Below the pieces are notes generated by a model, which was given only the letters and a program-made list of their open reading frames with translations, was not told the origin of the DNA and searched no databases. The position numbers and the translations under genes were made by a program. This document shows positions 9,681 to 22,443 of a stretch of DNA of 64,000 bases, piece by piece. Numbering within the stretch: the first letter of the stretch is position 1; each line of letters starts with the position of its first letter. Source of the stretch: Mytilus galloprovincialis (Eukaryota > Mollusca > Bivalvia > Mytilida > Mytilidae); the NCBI RefSeq assembly GCF_965363235.1, contig NC_134851.1, positions 56,176,833 through 56,240,832 of the forward strand, given 5' to 3'.

Positions 9681-11150
9681 GTAAGGTATTTATCTTTTTT
9701 TTACCGATATGAATTTAAAAGGAAAAAACAGGACTTAGAAGGGGATTAGTAAAACAAGGGTAAAATTGGATCCGATGAAGGATTATGGGGGTAAAATAGT
9801 TTGAATTTTGGGTAGCAGAAATGATCTTAGGAAAAGAAGAGGAACAATTAGGAAAAGGCTCTCAACAAAACTGCAATTGTCAATTGCAGGTGGAAAATGG
9901 AATTTGAATAAAATGATATGTTTCAGTACCAAACATTTGATTGTACATTGTTTTGCAGTTTCTATTTCAAAATAAGTAAAATAACTGCTAAAATGCCATA
10001 CGTATTAACTGTCAAACCGAGGAAAGCCTTTTCAGACTAAGTCACCATCTCAAAACAAAATGATACTCAGTTAATACAACAGCGAAAACAGAAACAAGAA
10101 CAGATATGCAAATTTAATGGGTAAGATAACCTTATTGTAAATGTATTCAAATAATTTCTTAGAAGATCATTTTTCGGAAACACATTCATTTCTTTTTACT
10201 GAACAAACATGGTAATACATTGCCTTTTTTAGCCTCCTGCGTCCGTCCCGGACAGTTGGTTTCAAATGCAAACGGAAATCATCAGTTTACATCCTTGGCA
10301 ACTAAGGAAACTGTAAACATGATCTTTTTTTTTAATAAACAAGTATCTATAAAAAAAAATACCTGAACAGACATAAAATCGAATCGTCATATTATAACAA
10401 TATCATATCGACATTGTTTGTGAAATTATGGTCAATGTTTATGGATAGGAACCTATTGTATATAGACAGTGTGAGACAATGCAATTTATTTAGAAGTGTC
10501 AATCCAGTATTATTTCATTGTTTAACCAATGTTTCCCTTTCCTTTTAAATTTCGCCAATTTATCTATTCTATATTTTTTAGTACTACATGATATTCTATT
10601 CTTTATACTTGTGTTCTATTTTTCTCCATTAATATTAATATTAACTTTTTTTTATATTTTTTTCTGTAGTAATGACCTATCATTTTCTATTCGTATTATA
10701 CCCATGCAGACCCTCATTGAATGATATATATGTATATATTTATTTACATCTGCGTCAAATATAAAAAAGAGGAATACAACAAATGTTTAACCACTGAACA
10801 TCAGGTTCCTTATTTAATACGTTTATCTTGATACATAATGAAATGACAGATTGAGGAGGTAAAAATAACTACTGACTTAATTTGATAAATTTTGCTTTTT
10901 ATATTTGAAACGTAATTTTCTAATCCAACAAGGAAGGTAATAACTATGAACGTTGATCTGATAAGTCGTTAAGGTTTCTGTAAGTGATACAAACTATATG
11001 ATTATAGATTAGAGTAAAGTACAGTAAACGCAATATATTTTTATTTAATTTATCCATGAGTTTATATTTTATTAAATCTTTGCAACTTTCGAACTGATAA
11101 AAATTAAGTGTTTGGTTTAAAACTTGAAAACTTCCAACTTTTTTTTACAG
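9681..11150 (+). other. First intron (5' UTR) of opsin gene 2
   Basis: Bounded by gtaagg and a polypyrimidine-rich acag. It contains AT-rich sequence and no recognisable gene or intact repeat. Confidence 0.5.
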
Positions 11151-11163
11151 CTAAACAGCAGAC

Positions 11164-13266
11164 ATGGCTACCAACAGAAATATAATCAATATAATCAACC
11201 ATGAATTGTTAGCTGCGCAGACGCCTTCTTGGTTCCATTTCGTTTCCGGTGTGGCACTTCTGACAACAACTATTGTATCATTTATATCAAATGGTTCTGT
11301 CGTTTATATATTTTTTGTAAAAGATAGGAAGATGCTGTGTAGAACCAGAATGTATGTTGCAGCAATATGCTGCTTAAACTTTTTAATAGCAGCGTTCGGA
11401 ACACCAATGGTGGTATTGTCATGTTTTAACAAAGTATGGTTGTTTGGAAAATCTGGCTGTAGCTACTATGGCTTTTTGATATCGTTTGCAGGTCTTGCTT
11501 CAATGCTACTTCTTACCATGATTTCCGTTGACCGGTACATATATGTTGTAAAACACAATTTATCAAAACACCTGTCGACCTCACCAATCATCATTTGCAT
11601 ATCTATATGCTGTTTCATTACCTTTGGGTTAACCATTAGTCCCCTTATTGGATGGAACCAGTACACATACGAAGGAGTTGGTACAGCATGCGCAATAGAT
11701 CTAGTTGGTGAAAACAATAACGGCAAGTCATTCGTCTTGGCACTTTTTTCTATCTATTTTGCTTTTCCTGTTAGCGTGATGATATTTGCTTATGGATCTA
11801 TTTATGCAAAGGTAAGAACACCTTAAATATCTTTTGCCACCACAAAAAATAATAGTGGTAGAAAATTAAATAGTTGTACGCTGAAGGTCAAAAGGTCAAC
11901 AAGCAAATACCCATACAATACTTTAAATGTAAAATGGAAAGTGATTTTTCCAAGCACACACATTTAAAATCATAATAACTCATGATACTATTAATGAATA
12001 AAAACATTAAAAGTCTCAATCATATTGGATGTTCACGTTTTCTATTTTATCATATATTGATAATTCTGACCTTTAAGACAAATTCAAAAACTGATTAAAA
12101 AAATATCGTAATTTAAGGACGACAACTGTTTAAAGAGTCGCCATATAATTTTGACACAAATATGAAATATACAAAATTGTCTTTGGCTCTTGACAGGTGG
12201 TTAAAGATTCCAAGGCGCAACTGAAATACAATGGAAATATTGATTCAGTGGAAACAAGGAACAAGTTCAGAAAGAAATTGACTAACGAACAAGAACTTGC
12301 AATTACCGTGACCATGATTATTGGTAAGTTTCTAGGTAGTCTTTTATTAGTAAAATATACTTTACGACATTTTTCAATAGAATAATTATCCAAATAAAGG
12401 TAGTGAATTTAATCGCACAGAAAACAATATATCTAATAGATATACAAGTTAAACCAGTAAACTGTAACGAATTCATAAATAAAAATGAACTTTATAAACT
12501 GGTGCGCTCAAAGTACTTTTCTGAAATTATATACTAATGCTGAAACCATAAACTTTAAAGGAAAGCGACGAATATTTGCCTAAAGTAGTTGAGCTTTTTC
12601 GAATTTAGTCAGTAGTTGAACTTTTTGTTCCTTTAAAAATTCTAAAAATGTCAACCTATATTACAACTTGACACCAAATCTGATCAATTTTAGTAAAGGT
12701 TTAAAGATATAAGCATTTGTTTCAAAGAATGTGAAATACTCATGACATCCTAATATTAGTTTTGTATATTCAAATAATTGTGCATTTTTTTACTCTTATC
12801 TTCAGGTTTCTTTTTAATTAGTTACACACCATACACATGTGTACTTCTTTGGAAAGTATTGAGAATGGATGGTGAAATCCACCCAATTGCGATGGCAATT
12901 CCGGCTATGATAACTAAGATAGCTGGAATATTCACACCATTCGTCTATTTGAACAGGAGTAAACTCTTTCGAAAGCATCTGCTGAATTTATATCCATGTT
13001 TGAGATCGAAGAAAAGAGTACATGCCTCTAGGGGAATTGAGCAACGCGCAGTTATATCTGTAAACCTCAAAGGCGAAACAACAAAGGTGTATACTTCTAA
13101 CAGAACAGAAGGGAACAACTCAGATTGTCAACCGATCAAACATGACATATCAATAATCGACGACAACGTGCCAAATATGATTTCAAATATTCATTCTACC
13201 GTTGCTTTTTTCACTGTGGCCAACTCTGAAATCAATGAACATGATGAATATCAAGAGGATTCTTGA
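11164..13266 (+). CDS. Opsin gene 2 (411 aa, three coding exons)
   Basis: Complete retinal-binding GPCR. Exons 11164-11811, 12197-12323 and 12806-13266 (648, 127, 461 nt; 412 codons with stop), with clean sites gtaaga, gtaagt, tgacag and ttcag. Helices 1-5 lie in exon 1, loop 3 in exon 2, helices 6-7 and the tail in exon 3. Cys99 and Cys176 form the expected disulfide pair; Tyr102 is at the Glu113 position; DRY 123-125; Glu170 is at the Glu181 position; Glu247 at the base of helix 6 can pair with DRY; SYTPY has Tyr265 in place of Trp; Ala292 and Lys296 fall by coincidence at bovine numbering; TPFVY 302-306 replaces NPxxY. The long Ser/Thr-rich C-tail resembles that of gene 4. The ATG is preceded by cagcagac, much like gene 3. 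This is the best-formed gene of the window. The subclass is undecided. Confidence 0.95.
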
Positions 13267-13624
13267 TGTATCGGAAAATCGTCGGTGAAAATTACAGATA
13301 CACTTGCCTGAACCAAGACAAAAATGTGACAAGTTTATGGGAATTTTTTGACACGTTGAACCTTGGGTCAATCGTTTGAATTTGTCAAGGTTTATGAACT
13401 TCTGTTTTCATAATTGACCTAGAAGTTCTGATTTTTGTTAGACCTTTTAAAGTACAGACAGTATAACGATGCTATCGTAAATTAACAAAAACGGTGGCTT
13501 TGAACATTCTATAACATTGTAAGAGATGATAGTTCCCAAACATTCCGAAGTGCAACAGATAACAAATGTTATACAATGTATGATGTGATTGATTATCGTC
13601 TGATCTTATCCTTGATGTGCTTGC
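13267..13624 (+). other. Probable 3' UTR region of opsin gene 2
   Basis: No further gene is seen. The poly(A) site is not obvious: the first plain AATAAA on this strand is far downstream (14738), beyond two family C fragments. Confidence 0.35.
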
Positions 13625-13780
13625 CCATGAGACAACCCTCTCCATAAGAGAACCCATGTCACAGAACTTAACAAGTATAGGTCACCATACGGTTTTCAAC
13701 AAAGCCCGTACCTCATAGTCATCTTTAAAATTGTTAAATTATTCAAACCAGAAAACTAACTGCCATTATATTTTTAGACA
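13625..13780 (-). repeat. Dispersed repeat family C fragment, reversed
   Basis: It reads catgagacaaccctctccat, then taggtcaccatacggttttc, in the reversed order of family C. It may lie within the transcript end of gene 2. Confidence 0.55.
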
Positions 13781-13999
13781 CATTGCATTTGTGTTCGTTT
13801 CTTTAAACTAGCTGTAAGAACTGTGGATAATCTCAAATCAGTACTTTTATGGGTTTTTTAAAAAAAGTGAGGGATGCATTGTTTGCATAAAACGTCCGGT
13901 TTATGTCTTGATAGAGTTTTGCTTAATTTGTTTCGATCTGATGAGTAAAACCCTTGTCAACTGATTTTTATAGTTTTTTTTAAATATTGTACTGTTACA

Positions 14000-14215
14000 C
14001 CACTGCCCCTTGTTAGCGAGGGTTGGTGCCTTCAAACATGTTTACCTATGCCACATGCTGTGCCTGTCCCAAGTCAGTAGCTTTTGTATCAGTGGTTGTC
14101 GTTAGTTGCTGTACGTCATATTTGTCATTCGTTTATTATTTAATACATAAATCAGGCTGTTACTTTTCTCGTTTGAATTGTTTTGAAATTGTCATTTAAG
14201 CTTAATATGCACTGT
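14000..14215 (+). repeat. Dispersed repeat family C fragment
   Basis: It contains gttacaccactgccccttgt, tgtgcctgtcccaagtcagt, cagtggttgtcgttag and ctcgtttgaattgttttgaa, the 5' and middle blocks of family C as in 57140-57545. Confidence 0.6.
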
Positions 14216-16569
14216 GTGTATAGTTCATTGTTAAATTCATATCGATGACAATTTCTATGACAGTTGGTCTTTTGTTTGAAGTTTTTTCTATGACAATCAT
14301 ACCACACCTTCTGAGTTTTATATTGGCTTTTATTTTTAGACTGTTTTGTCAAGAAGGTCTTCAAGCTATACATTTTCTTTAAAACATCATGACAATATCC
14401 TTTAAAGAAAAATCTATACTTAACCGAAAGAGAAAAGAAATATATCATAAACTTCAAATCGCAAATTCGACATTTTGACAACCATTGATATTTTCAGCAT
14501 AAAAAGAATTGTGCTTGATTTGTTTTTAGTTTATTTTGACATAAAGAAAAGAATTGTAATAGGATATTTTGATGTTTATTTATAATTGGGACAATATTCC
14601 TAATGCGCCTTGAAATGAGGAACTCAAAAGTCACGTGTAAACAAAAATCCATGTGCAGTGATACTTGACACATTTGTATGATAAACAAATGACTGAGCTG
14701 AACCATTTGTGTTAATTGAGAAAGTTAGGGAACACAGAATAAATGTGTAAAAACTATTGAGCTGTTAAATGTGTTTAAAGTATTAAATTTTCAAAGAACT
14801 TATTGTGTTAAAATGGGATTGTTTTACAATGAGGAGCCACATCGCAAAAGGATACTCGGGGTTTGCTAATTTACGGAAAAATGAATCACACTTCGTACCC
14901 CGAAATTTAACCACATGTGTAAAAATGTCTCAGCTTTGAAACAAGCCATCATACATATACAAGTTTACGATATGGGCTGAGCAACAGAATAAAACGTTAC
15001 CATAAACGCCTATGGAGAAACAATTACGCATATTGCCCCAATTATGAAAATTTCAATGATAATTCATGGCAAAACAGAAGTGGTGACAACTAGGCTCGTG
15101 ATATAAGATTCATGTAGATTTTGGTGTTAATAACCTAATTTAGATTTTTAATCAGATTGTTATCAGCGACTTCAAAGCCTTATTCCATTTAGAAAGAGTA
15201 TCTACGTATTCTCACCACCATTTAATACATTGCCACAGAAACCTCCGGTATTTGGAATTAATTTTTGAAATGCACAATAATATAATCATGCCTCTGAAGT
15301 TCAATGTTTCATCTTTAGCTTCTTAAGTGCCAGTCTTTGTAAGAATCAGGCAATTTTGAAAAAAATCAAAACATGGCTGAAAAAACCCACTTACCCAGCC
15401 ATCCTATTTTGAAGTAACACTCATCCTGAGTTAGAAATGGTAAGTCTTTAGTGTCTGCGTGTCTGGTAACTTGAGAAATCTTTAGATAAACTTTGGTTAG
15501 AATGATAGCAAATTACAGAGTTAGCTCCCCTTAATTGTTAATTTCTAGTGCATTGTAACCAAATTTTATCTCCAATTACCAGAACAGGAAAGGAAACGAA
15601 TGGTATACTTTTGCATCATTATACATTTTGAACATAAATTAATGTCAACTTGAGTGGGTTTTTGTTTGTCATGTTTTCACCACTGCCTGATTCTTAGGTA
15701 GACTAGCACTTAATTATGTGTGGTAGTTGAGTATTACTGATAGTATAAAAGCTCTGAAGCTTAATGTTTTATCTTAAGTGTTTTAATTTTCTCTTATCGA
15801 TCTTAAGTTGTTGATCAGTCTGATCGCTGGCCATTCAATATTTGATCTGTGTATAACAGGATTCATGTAACGATCATTTGAAATATTCTTAACATTATGG
15901 ATCACCTGTTAAATCTCAAAAGTTTAAAGGTATTTGTATCTTTATTTCTGTGTTACTCCGTACCAATATTATCAATTTTGTATTAAAATAATTCGTTCTG
16001 ATTGTTCTATTATCATTAGTTTCCAATAAATTATCAGCAGTAATCACTTTCTATCTTATTATTAACGACCAAGATATAATTGTTTACTCACATATTGTTA
16101 TCAATATTATTGAATCATATGTCGTACAAGAGAGACTGTAGGTTGCACTGTAAATACAGTTGTTTCTAAAACCACGACTCTTTTGGGGAGATTTATAATA
16201 TTTATAGAAATGTTGATTTGTTAACGTACTGGTTCCCATATATGATCTATGTGTTTGATCTCACAGAGACATCACTTGGAAATGTAACCAGTATAGAACA
16301 ACATGGTAGCGCCTAAAGTTAAATTCTTAGGAATCCAAAAATGGAGGTAAGAGTAGTATAGAATTTTAGTATAAATTTAAACTGTTAGAAGTTTGAGGTA
16401 TATAAGTGTTGAAAATATGCCGCACAGCCCTATATTTTGACCTTTGAATAAAATTGTAGTGCATACAAACTTACCGTTCTGGGGTATTATCACCAAACTT
16501 CATAGTAAAAGTGTCACAGTTTTAGCAGCAAAGGGAGTTCCAATGGAAAATTGCATTGTCTATATTTAC
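14216..16569. other. Intergenic; no gene seen, one inverted repeat pair
   Basis: AT-rich sequence with only short, unrecognisable open frames. The inverted pair at 15324-15712 is listed separately. Confidence 0.4.
15324..15712. repeat. Inverted repeat pair, arms about 65 bp
   Basis: The left arm (15324-15392, taagtgccagtctttgtaag ... aaaacccactt) is the imperfect reverse complement of the right arm (15649-15712, acttgagtgggtttttg ... gactagcactta). Some 250 bases separate them. This could be a diverged MITE; no clear target duplication is visible. Confidence 0.5.
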
Positions 16570-16770
16570 AGAATTGCAATCTATAAAACCTGGTTTAATC
16601 CACCATTTTCTACAAAAGGAAATGCCTGTACCAAGTAAGAAATATAATAGTTGTTATCCATTCTTTTGTTGCGTTTGCTCTTCTGATTTTGCAATTTTAT
16701 AAAAAAAAAAAATCGTTTAAATTATCCTTCTTGGAGTTTGGTATTTATTTTAATTTTACTTTTTGTATTC
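16570..16770 (+). repeat. Repeat E copy
   Basis: It carries aaaacctggtttaatccacc, ttctacaaaaggaaatgcct and a ttggagtttggtatttattt end in the order seen for E at 61985-62205. Confidence 0.55.
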
Positions 16771-16880
16771 GGCTCCTTCACTTCAACAGTATTTAGCCAA
16801 AAAAATGTAATATGAGTAAATGATCAAGCTATTCAATGATTTTTTTATAGGTTTGTTGTGCATGCTTCACATTGGCAAAA

Positions 16881-17110
16881 TGGTTATCAAAGGAACCAGG
16901 ATTTTAATTTAGTACGCCATGCGCATCAGTGACGCTTAACCAAAATATTTATAAAGCTAATCAAGTACAAAGTTGAAGAGTATTCAGGATCCAAAATTCC
17001 AGAAATTTGTGCCAAATACCGCTTAGATAATCTATCTGTGGGATAAGAAAATCCTTAGTTTTTCAAAAATTCAAAATTTTGTTAACTAGAAATTTATAAA
17101 AGCTATTTGA
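16881..17110 (+). repeat. Repeat D copy lacking its GC-rich core
   Basis: It starts ggttatcaaaggaaccagg and continues atcagtgacgctt, tccaaaattccagaaa and aagaaaatccttagtttttc. The core between acgcca and catcag is largely missing compared with 42514-42870. Confidence 0.65.
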
Positions 17111-17246
17111 TCAATATGCAAACAAAAGAATGGCTAATTATGGCAAACCTTTAAAAATAAAGAAGTTCAGGTTCTTGTTGGTTCATGAACATATGATTTT
17201 TAAAGCTTCAAATTTAAACATTTTTTTTCTAAATGAACATGATTAA

Positions 17247-18845
17247 GAAGACAATAACAATAAAAACCAAAAAGTAAACAAATACTAAATAAACCCAAAG
17301 GACATTTACATCAACAGTTATAAATCAGAAATAAGAAACAACACGAACTCAACTAAAAACCGGGAGTGAAATCAGATGCTCCGGAAGGGTAAGCATTTCC
17401 TGCACCGTATACGGCAACCGTCGTGTTATTTCTTTGTTCAGTTCGGTAATGATGGAAAGTTATTATGACTGAGGAAGAATATCAAATATAATATCTTAAA
17501 CACTTTTGTCATAATGGTTAATCAGCTCATGATGATGACCGTAAAATTTCTTGAGTGATGACCTTAATTTGATTGATTCATAGCCCTGTATAAGCAACTT
17601 TTGAGAAAGCAGAATTCCTCGTTCAACAAAATTAACGTACTTTGAGCTAGCTCTAGAGTAACGCATCAATTGAGACACATACACTCCATATGCTGGTGCC
17701 GCTAGGTTTGCTAGACAGAAATGGAAAGTTGACTATAGGTAAATTAAAATCATCGCGTTTGTCATAAATTTTGATATTCAACATACCATCAGTAGTCGTT
17801 TCGAGAAAAAGATCTAAAAGTGAAGCAGATTTATCTGTGTCGGTAGTTTCTTTAATTACAAGTTCACTTGGATATATTAAACGTAAGTTATACTGAATCT
17901 ATTATTATTATTAAGAGACAGTACATCATCAATATACCAAAAGGTGAAATTAAAAAACCAGGCTTATTTTTTTCTCCTATCTGTGCAAGCTCTTGAATAA
18001 ATTCTGCTTCATAGGAATACAAAAACAAATCTGCAAGTAGAGGAGCGCAATTGGTACCCATTGGAATTCCAATAGTCTGTTGGAAGACCAAACCTCCAAA
18101 TTCAACAAATATATTGTCAATTAAAAAGTCCAGCATGGCAGTGATATCCTCTTCGGTGTATTTTGTCCTTGACTCTGTATGATTTTTCACAAAATAAGGT
18201 GAATTTCTGCCCAAAACTAGATATTTAAAAGGTCTAGTGCACTTTTTGTTAACGAAACATAAGCTGACGAGTTCTTGTAGTCGAGCTTTAAGTTAAGTAT
18301 GTGGAATAGTGGTATAAAGAGTTGAAAATTAAAGGTTTTAATGTTGGTACAATGATTTATTGATTGAAATTGTAAATTCACCAATAACTCTTTTGGAATT
18401 TTTAAGCATCCACATCTGATTGACACAACTTCTTGAATATTTCTGAAGTCCTTCTTTGGCTGCAGAGAGTATAGAAGTAAGAACTCTAGAAATTTGCTGT
18501 TAACTTTAGAAAGGTGTTTAGTCGAACCCTTGGAAGAACCTGCAATATACCTTTCCTTATAAGGATTCTTGTGAAGCTTAGGAATCCAATATAAGGATTG
18601 AAGATCCTGGTCTTCATCCTTTGGACGAACACCAAAGGAGATTAGAACCGATTTGTGATTTTCCAGGATCTCCTGCTCCGTAAGATTACTTAGTGTCTAT
18701 GTAGGTTTTTGAAGTGTGTTATTTATCCCGAGTTCCTTAATCAGGCAGTCTGTGTAGTGTTTCTTGCAAAAAAAATCAATATTGTTTGAGGCTTTGTCAG
18801 CTGGAACGACAACACATTTGTCATGGAGGAAAGAAATATCAATAA
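17247..18845 (-). mobile_element. Penelope-like reverse transcriptase element fragment
   Basis: Minus-strand frames carry reverse transcriptase blocks in the expected order: a VVVPADKAS block, a YWIPKLHK block, a motif-A-like LYTSIPH relative, the FQQTIGIPMGTNCAPLLADL motif, and a C-terminal QLMRYSRASSKY ... KKFYGHHHELI block. Downstream is a non-coding tail ending near 17247, a variant of the family A tail that is shared with 48209-48388. The copy is broken and 5'-incomplete. Assignment to Penelope-like elements rests on the PKLHK and motif-A style; another non-LTR class is possible. No endonuclease is visible. Confidence 0.7.
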
Positions 18846-20065
18846 CTTAATAATATTTCAAAAACAGAGACTTAACAATGTCAATTTTCCATCTAATTGT
18901 CCTCTGAGAAAATATTATGATTCAGTTAGAAACAACAACAAAGACTGTACAGAAGCAAATTAATAGCTATTTACATAATCTTACACATCAAATATATTAT
19001 TTTCTTGTAAGCTCACTTCATAATACTTAAAATGTGATGTTAAAAGTGAGAAAGGGACGTAATGACGAAATGTACTAGCTACATAATAGATGGTTGTCAT
19101 GGTAACTCATCAAACGTGAAGTGTATTTTTATTATCTAAAAATCTTTATCATTATTTAAATAAGGGAGTATTTAAGATGACGTATCTATATCGTCATTTT
19201 TACCAATTTAAAGATCCTTGTGGAAAAGGCATTATTGTCCCTCCCTATTTTAAAATCAAAACCAAGCGACTTTATCGTTTTTCCCCCCATTTATTCATTT
19301 AACTCATGTTTTGCTCTGTTACAAGTCACAAGACTGTAAAACAGTGGTTGTAGTTGGTAGATGTCTGTCATGTGATAGCTTTTGTTTAGTATCATAGCCT
19401 CATAGTTGTATATTCACATAGTGGTAGCACTTTAAAAGCGTTCTATGTGGTATTGTATTTGTCCCTTGTTGGAGGTCGACATCATTTATTTTCGTCATTC
19501 AAATGTAGTGTTTTATATGTGGCATAACAATAAAAATAAAAACGAACTCGAAGGAAAATTCAAATCGTAATGTGCCTAAAAAATCAAAAGCTCAAACACA
19601 TCAAACGACTAAAAAACAACTGTGATGTTGCTGATTTCTTACATGCACTTTTAAGAAGAAAATGGTGGACTAAACCATGATCCATAGCTACCCTAACATC
19701 TTTTGTATGACAGTGGCAGATACTATCTAATGAATGAATCTATTTTATTACCTTCCTTTATAATTTTATTATTGGCTTTCAAATGTTCGTTATATAAATA
19801 AAGCCAAACGAAGCGCTTCAAACATATGAAGTTTATAAATTTCATCCAAAAAAAAAAGTCCCACCTTGGATGTATTCCTTTTCACAATGTCATAACAGTA
19901 GAATATTTTATTAACAATTTCTGTATTTCAAAATATATAATAATGTGATAAGATACAATATGTGAAATTCAAATAATCAATGCTTGTCTATTAACACCCT
20001 CCCCAAAGTGAATCAATGCTTTTGTTTATATGTATTTTGTATCGAGTTAATAATGTTACACTACT
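18846..20065. other. Intergenic; reversed repeat E at about 19545-19710
   Basis: No gene is seen. The E copy shows aacgaactcgaaggaaaatt, caaaagctcaaacacatcaa and a final tatgacagt. A diverged family C-like block may lie at 19310-19500. Confidence 0.45.
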
Positions 20066-20069
20066 ATTT

Positions 20070-20385
20070 CAGGTTAAGGTGGAGGTTGACGTCTGTTAAA
20101 ACGTTTAAACCCAATACATTTGTAAGCACCTGTTCTAAGTCAGTAGCCTGTTGTTTAGTTGTTGTTTTTTTTTTCTTTATTTTCGTTTTTTTGTATAAAT
20201 TAGACCGTTTGTTTCCTGCTTGAATTATTTTAAAATAGTTATTTATTGGCTTTTTATACAAATAGCATGCTGTTATGTGTCAGGCTCTGTGTTGACGGTT
20301 GTTTTTTGACCTATAATTGTTAGCTTTTTTTTATTGAAACTTCGAACGACATTTGTCTCATTAGCATTCATACCACATATTTTTT
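20070..20385 (+). repeat. Dispersed repeat family C copy, diverged
   Basis: It runs from caggttaaggtggaggttga through gcacctgttctaagtcagta to cattcataccacatat, matching family C in order. Its reverse complement gives a spurious lysine-rich frame. Confidence 0.55.
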
Positions 20386-20829
20386 TTCATATTTAATGAG
20401 AAAAATCTCAGATATTAATAATATATCATAAAACCGAAACACGACACATTATATGTTGTAAATTTATAATTTATTTTATTAACATCTGATAAGAGATTAA
20501 AGAGACAAAGAGAATGTGAATGTGTACACTAGTGTTAACATGGTGTGCTTCTTGCAATGGCAAGCATATTTGGGAAAAAAGGGGTAAACAATAGGCTTGT
20601 ATAGTGAAGAGTGAGAGAAAATTTCATCTAATGGTAGTAAGGATTTTGGAGAAGTTAAAAATACAAAGATTTCATCGTAAATTAACCGTTACAGTCATGA
20701 AGATGGTGAAAAGAAACCACGTATTTACTGGCTGTGAAGTAAAAAGCAAGAATTTGATCAGAAAGTAACTGGTATATAATATATCTGACATATTTATTGT
20801 TATTTTGTTACTCTATTTATCAATGAAGA
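20386..20829. other. No feature seen
   Basis: AT-rich spacer without a gene, clear repeat block or RNA gene. Confidence 0.4.
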
Positions 20830-21185
20830 CGACAGTAGTAAACTGCTGTTCGAAACTCATAAATCGACAGAGAAAAAAAACAAATCCAGGTTACAATCTA
20901 AAACTGCGGGAAATGCATCAAATATAAGAGGAGAACACCGACACACAACGAACAACAGAAACACAACATTAAAATCTAACACAGAAACGAAGTATAATAT
21001 AAATGTGGCCATTTTCCTGACTTGGTACAGGACATTTAAAAAAAATGCTGGATTGAACCTGGTTTTGTGGCATGCCAACCTTCCCGCTTTTCTGGCAATG
21101 TTAACTATAAGGACAGGACTACAATACAAATAAATGGGAAAACATATAGGACAAAGAAACACACGAATAATAGCTAACAAAAAGT
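20830..21185 (-). repeat. Dispersed repeat family B copy, long
   Basis: Read on the minus strand it ends ... cagtttactactgtcg, the family B 3' end. Internal blocks (gtacaggacattt, ttgaacctggttttgtggca, ggacaggactacaatacaaa) match the plus-strand copy at 30000-30325. The open frame across it is not a gene. Confidence 0.6.
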
Positions 21186-22343
21186 ACCAAATTTAAAATT
21201 TTAATACACGAAACGTTCGCCTTGTCACTACAAGAATAACCAATTACACTCAGATGAAAAAAGTTTGGAAGCCAAATATCAAACATTTTATATTGCTACT
21301 CTTTCCAAATGCAATACGTGGGGTAAACCATTCTTAATAATAATATAAGGCGGACGACGTATACATTCAGACAAAATTAATTGTTTACTTGCGTCATAAA
21401 GAAATATCTACTTAAACGCTTTATTAATGTCATAATCACTGCAAAATATAGTCATTGACCGAACGCCAAATGATCAGCACATTAGCAGTATTAAAAGCCA
21501 ATCGGAAGTGTCAGGGATATTTGCTGCTTTTATTAATTCCCGTTAAAGCCTATTAACGGGTTGATAGTTTTTAAACCTACATGTATTGACCGGTTACCAG
21601 TTTTTTTTACAGGCGCATATACGCGTTCAGGAAAAAGTTGAAACCAGGATATAGTTTTTGAATTTTTTAACCGGTAAAAAGTCTTTTTTTTTCAGATAAT
21701 TTCATTAATTTATCTATAATTCATAATGAAAATACATTTTTGGGTAGAATAATACATTATTTGGTTAAGATTCTGTGACGGTTTGTTTGGGGACGGTGCA
21801 TACATACACCATATAGTATGGCTTGTAGTGACGAAAAGGTGGATGCATGGTCATACGGACGGACGGACAAAGGAATGGACATATAGACGTTGGGACTATA
21901 TCTAAGAATCACCAGCGTAATAATCAAAAAGCATTGTCATAATTAATTTGAAAGAAAAGATAGGAAATCAAATCTATGTTAAATATATTATATCTTTACC
22001 GCAAATTTAATTCATCTTTTAATTTACTGAAAGTATTTACCATATACCTTACTTTTCAAAGCAAAAATCAAGAATGCACAGCTTACATTTCAAAGCAGAA
22101 CCGATTTTGAATAATACAGCACATTTACTTGTACATACATGATTTAAAGGTATTATAGACCATATTAATATACGTTACTCTACTAATTGCAAATGACAAA
22201 CTAATGGTTTGAGTGCTGAATATAATAATGCGATATTGGTTGTGATCTGTCAAATGAAAGTGTGCTGTTAATCATTTTACCTGTATACAAATTGCCAATA
22301 TGCACGAAGGTAATCTGCTTATCAATGAATTTTGATTATTATT
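21186..22343. other. Intergenic, no gene seen
   Basis: AT-rich sequence with a short acggacggacggaca run near 21858. Nothing else is assignable. Confidence 0.4.
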
Positions 22344-22424
22344 AGGTCTATCCACCTTTCCGTGGAAAGACCTATTGAATTTGTTCTGATTAATAGGTCT
22401 TTCCACTTTTCCGTGGAAAGACCT
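22344..22424. repeat. Two hairpin blocks at the head of repeat G
   Basis: Two 30-bp imperfect palindromes, aggtctatccacc...gtggaaagacct (22344-22373) and aggtctttccac...gtggaaagacct (22395-22424), precede the first G unit. The half gtggaaagacct recurs just before the 3' end of both G units. Confidence 0.7.
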
Positions 22425-22443
22425 ATAGGTTTTGTTCTGATTA

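Noticed and set aside
17888-18214. Possible telomerase or host reverse transcriptase
   Set aside because: The motif set and the repeated non-coding tail mark it as a retrotransposon remnant.
20857-21180. Hydrophobic 107-codon minus frame
   Set aside because: It lies wholly in a family B repeat that recurs elsewhere without an open frame.
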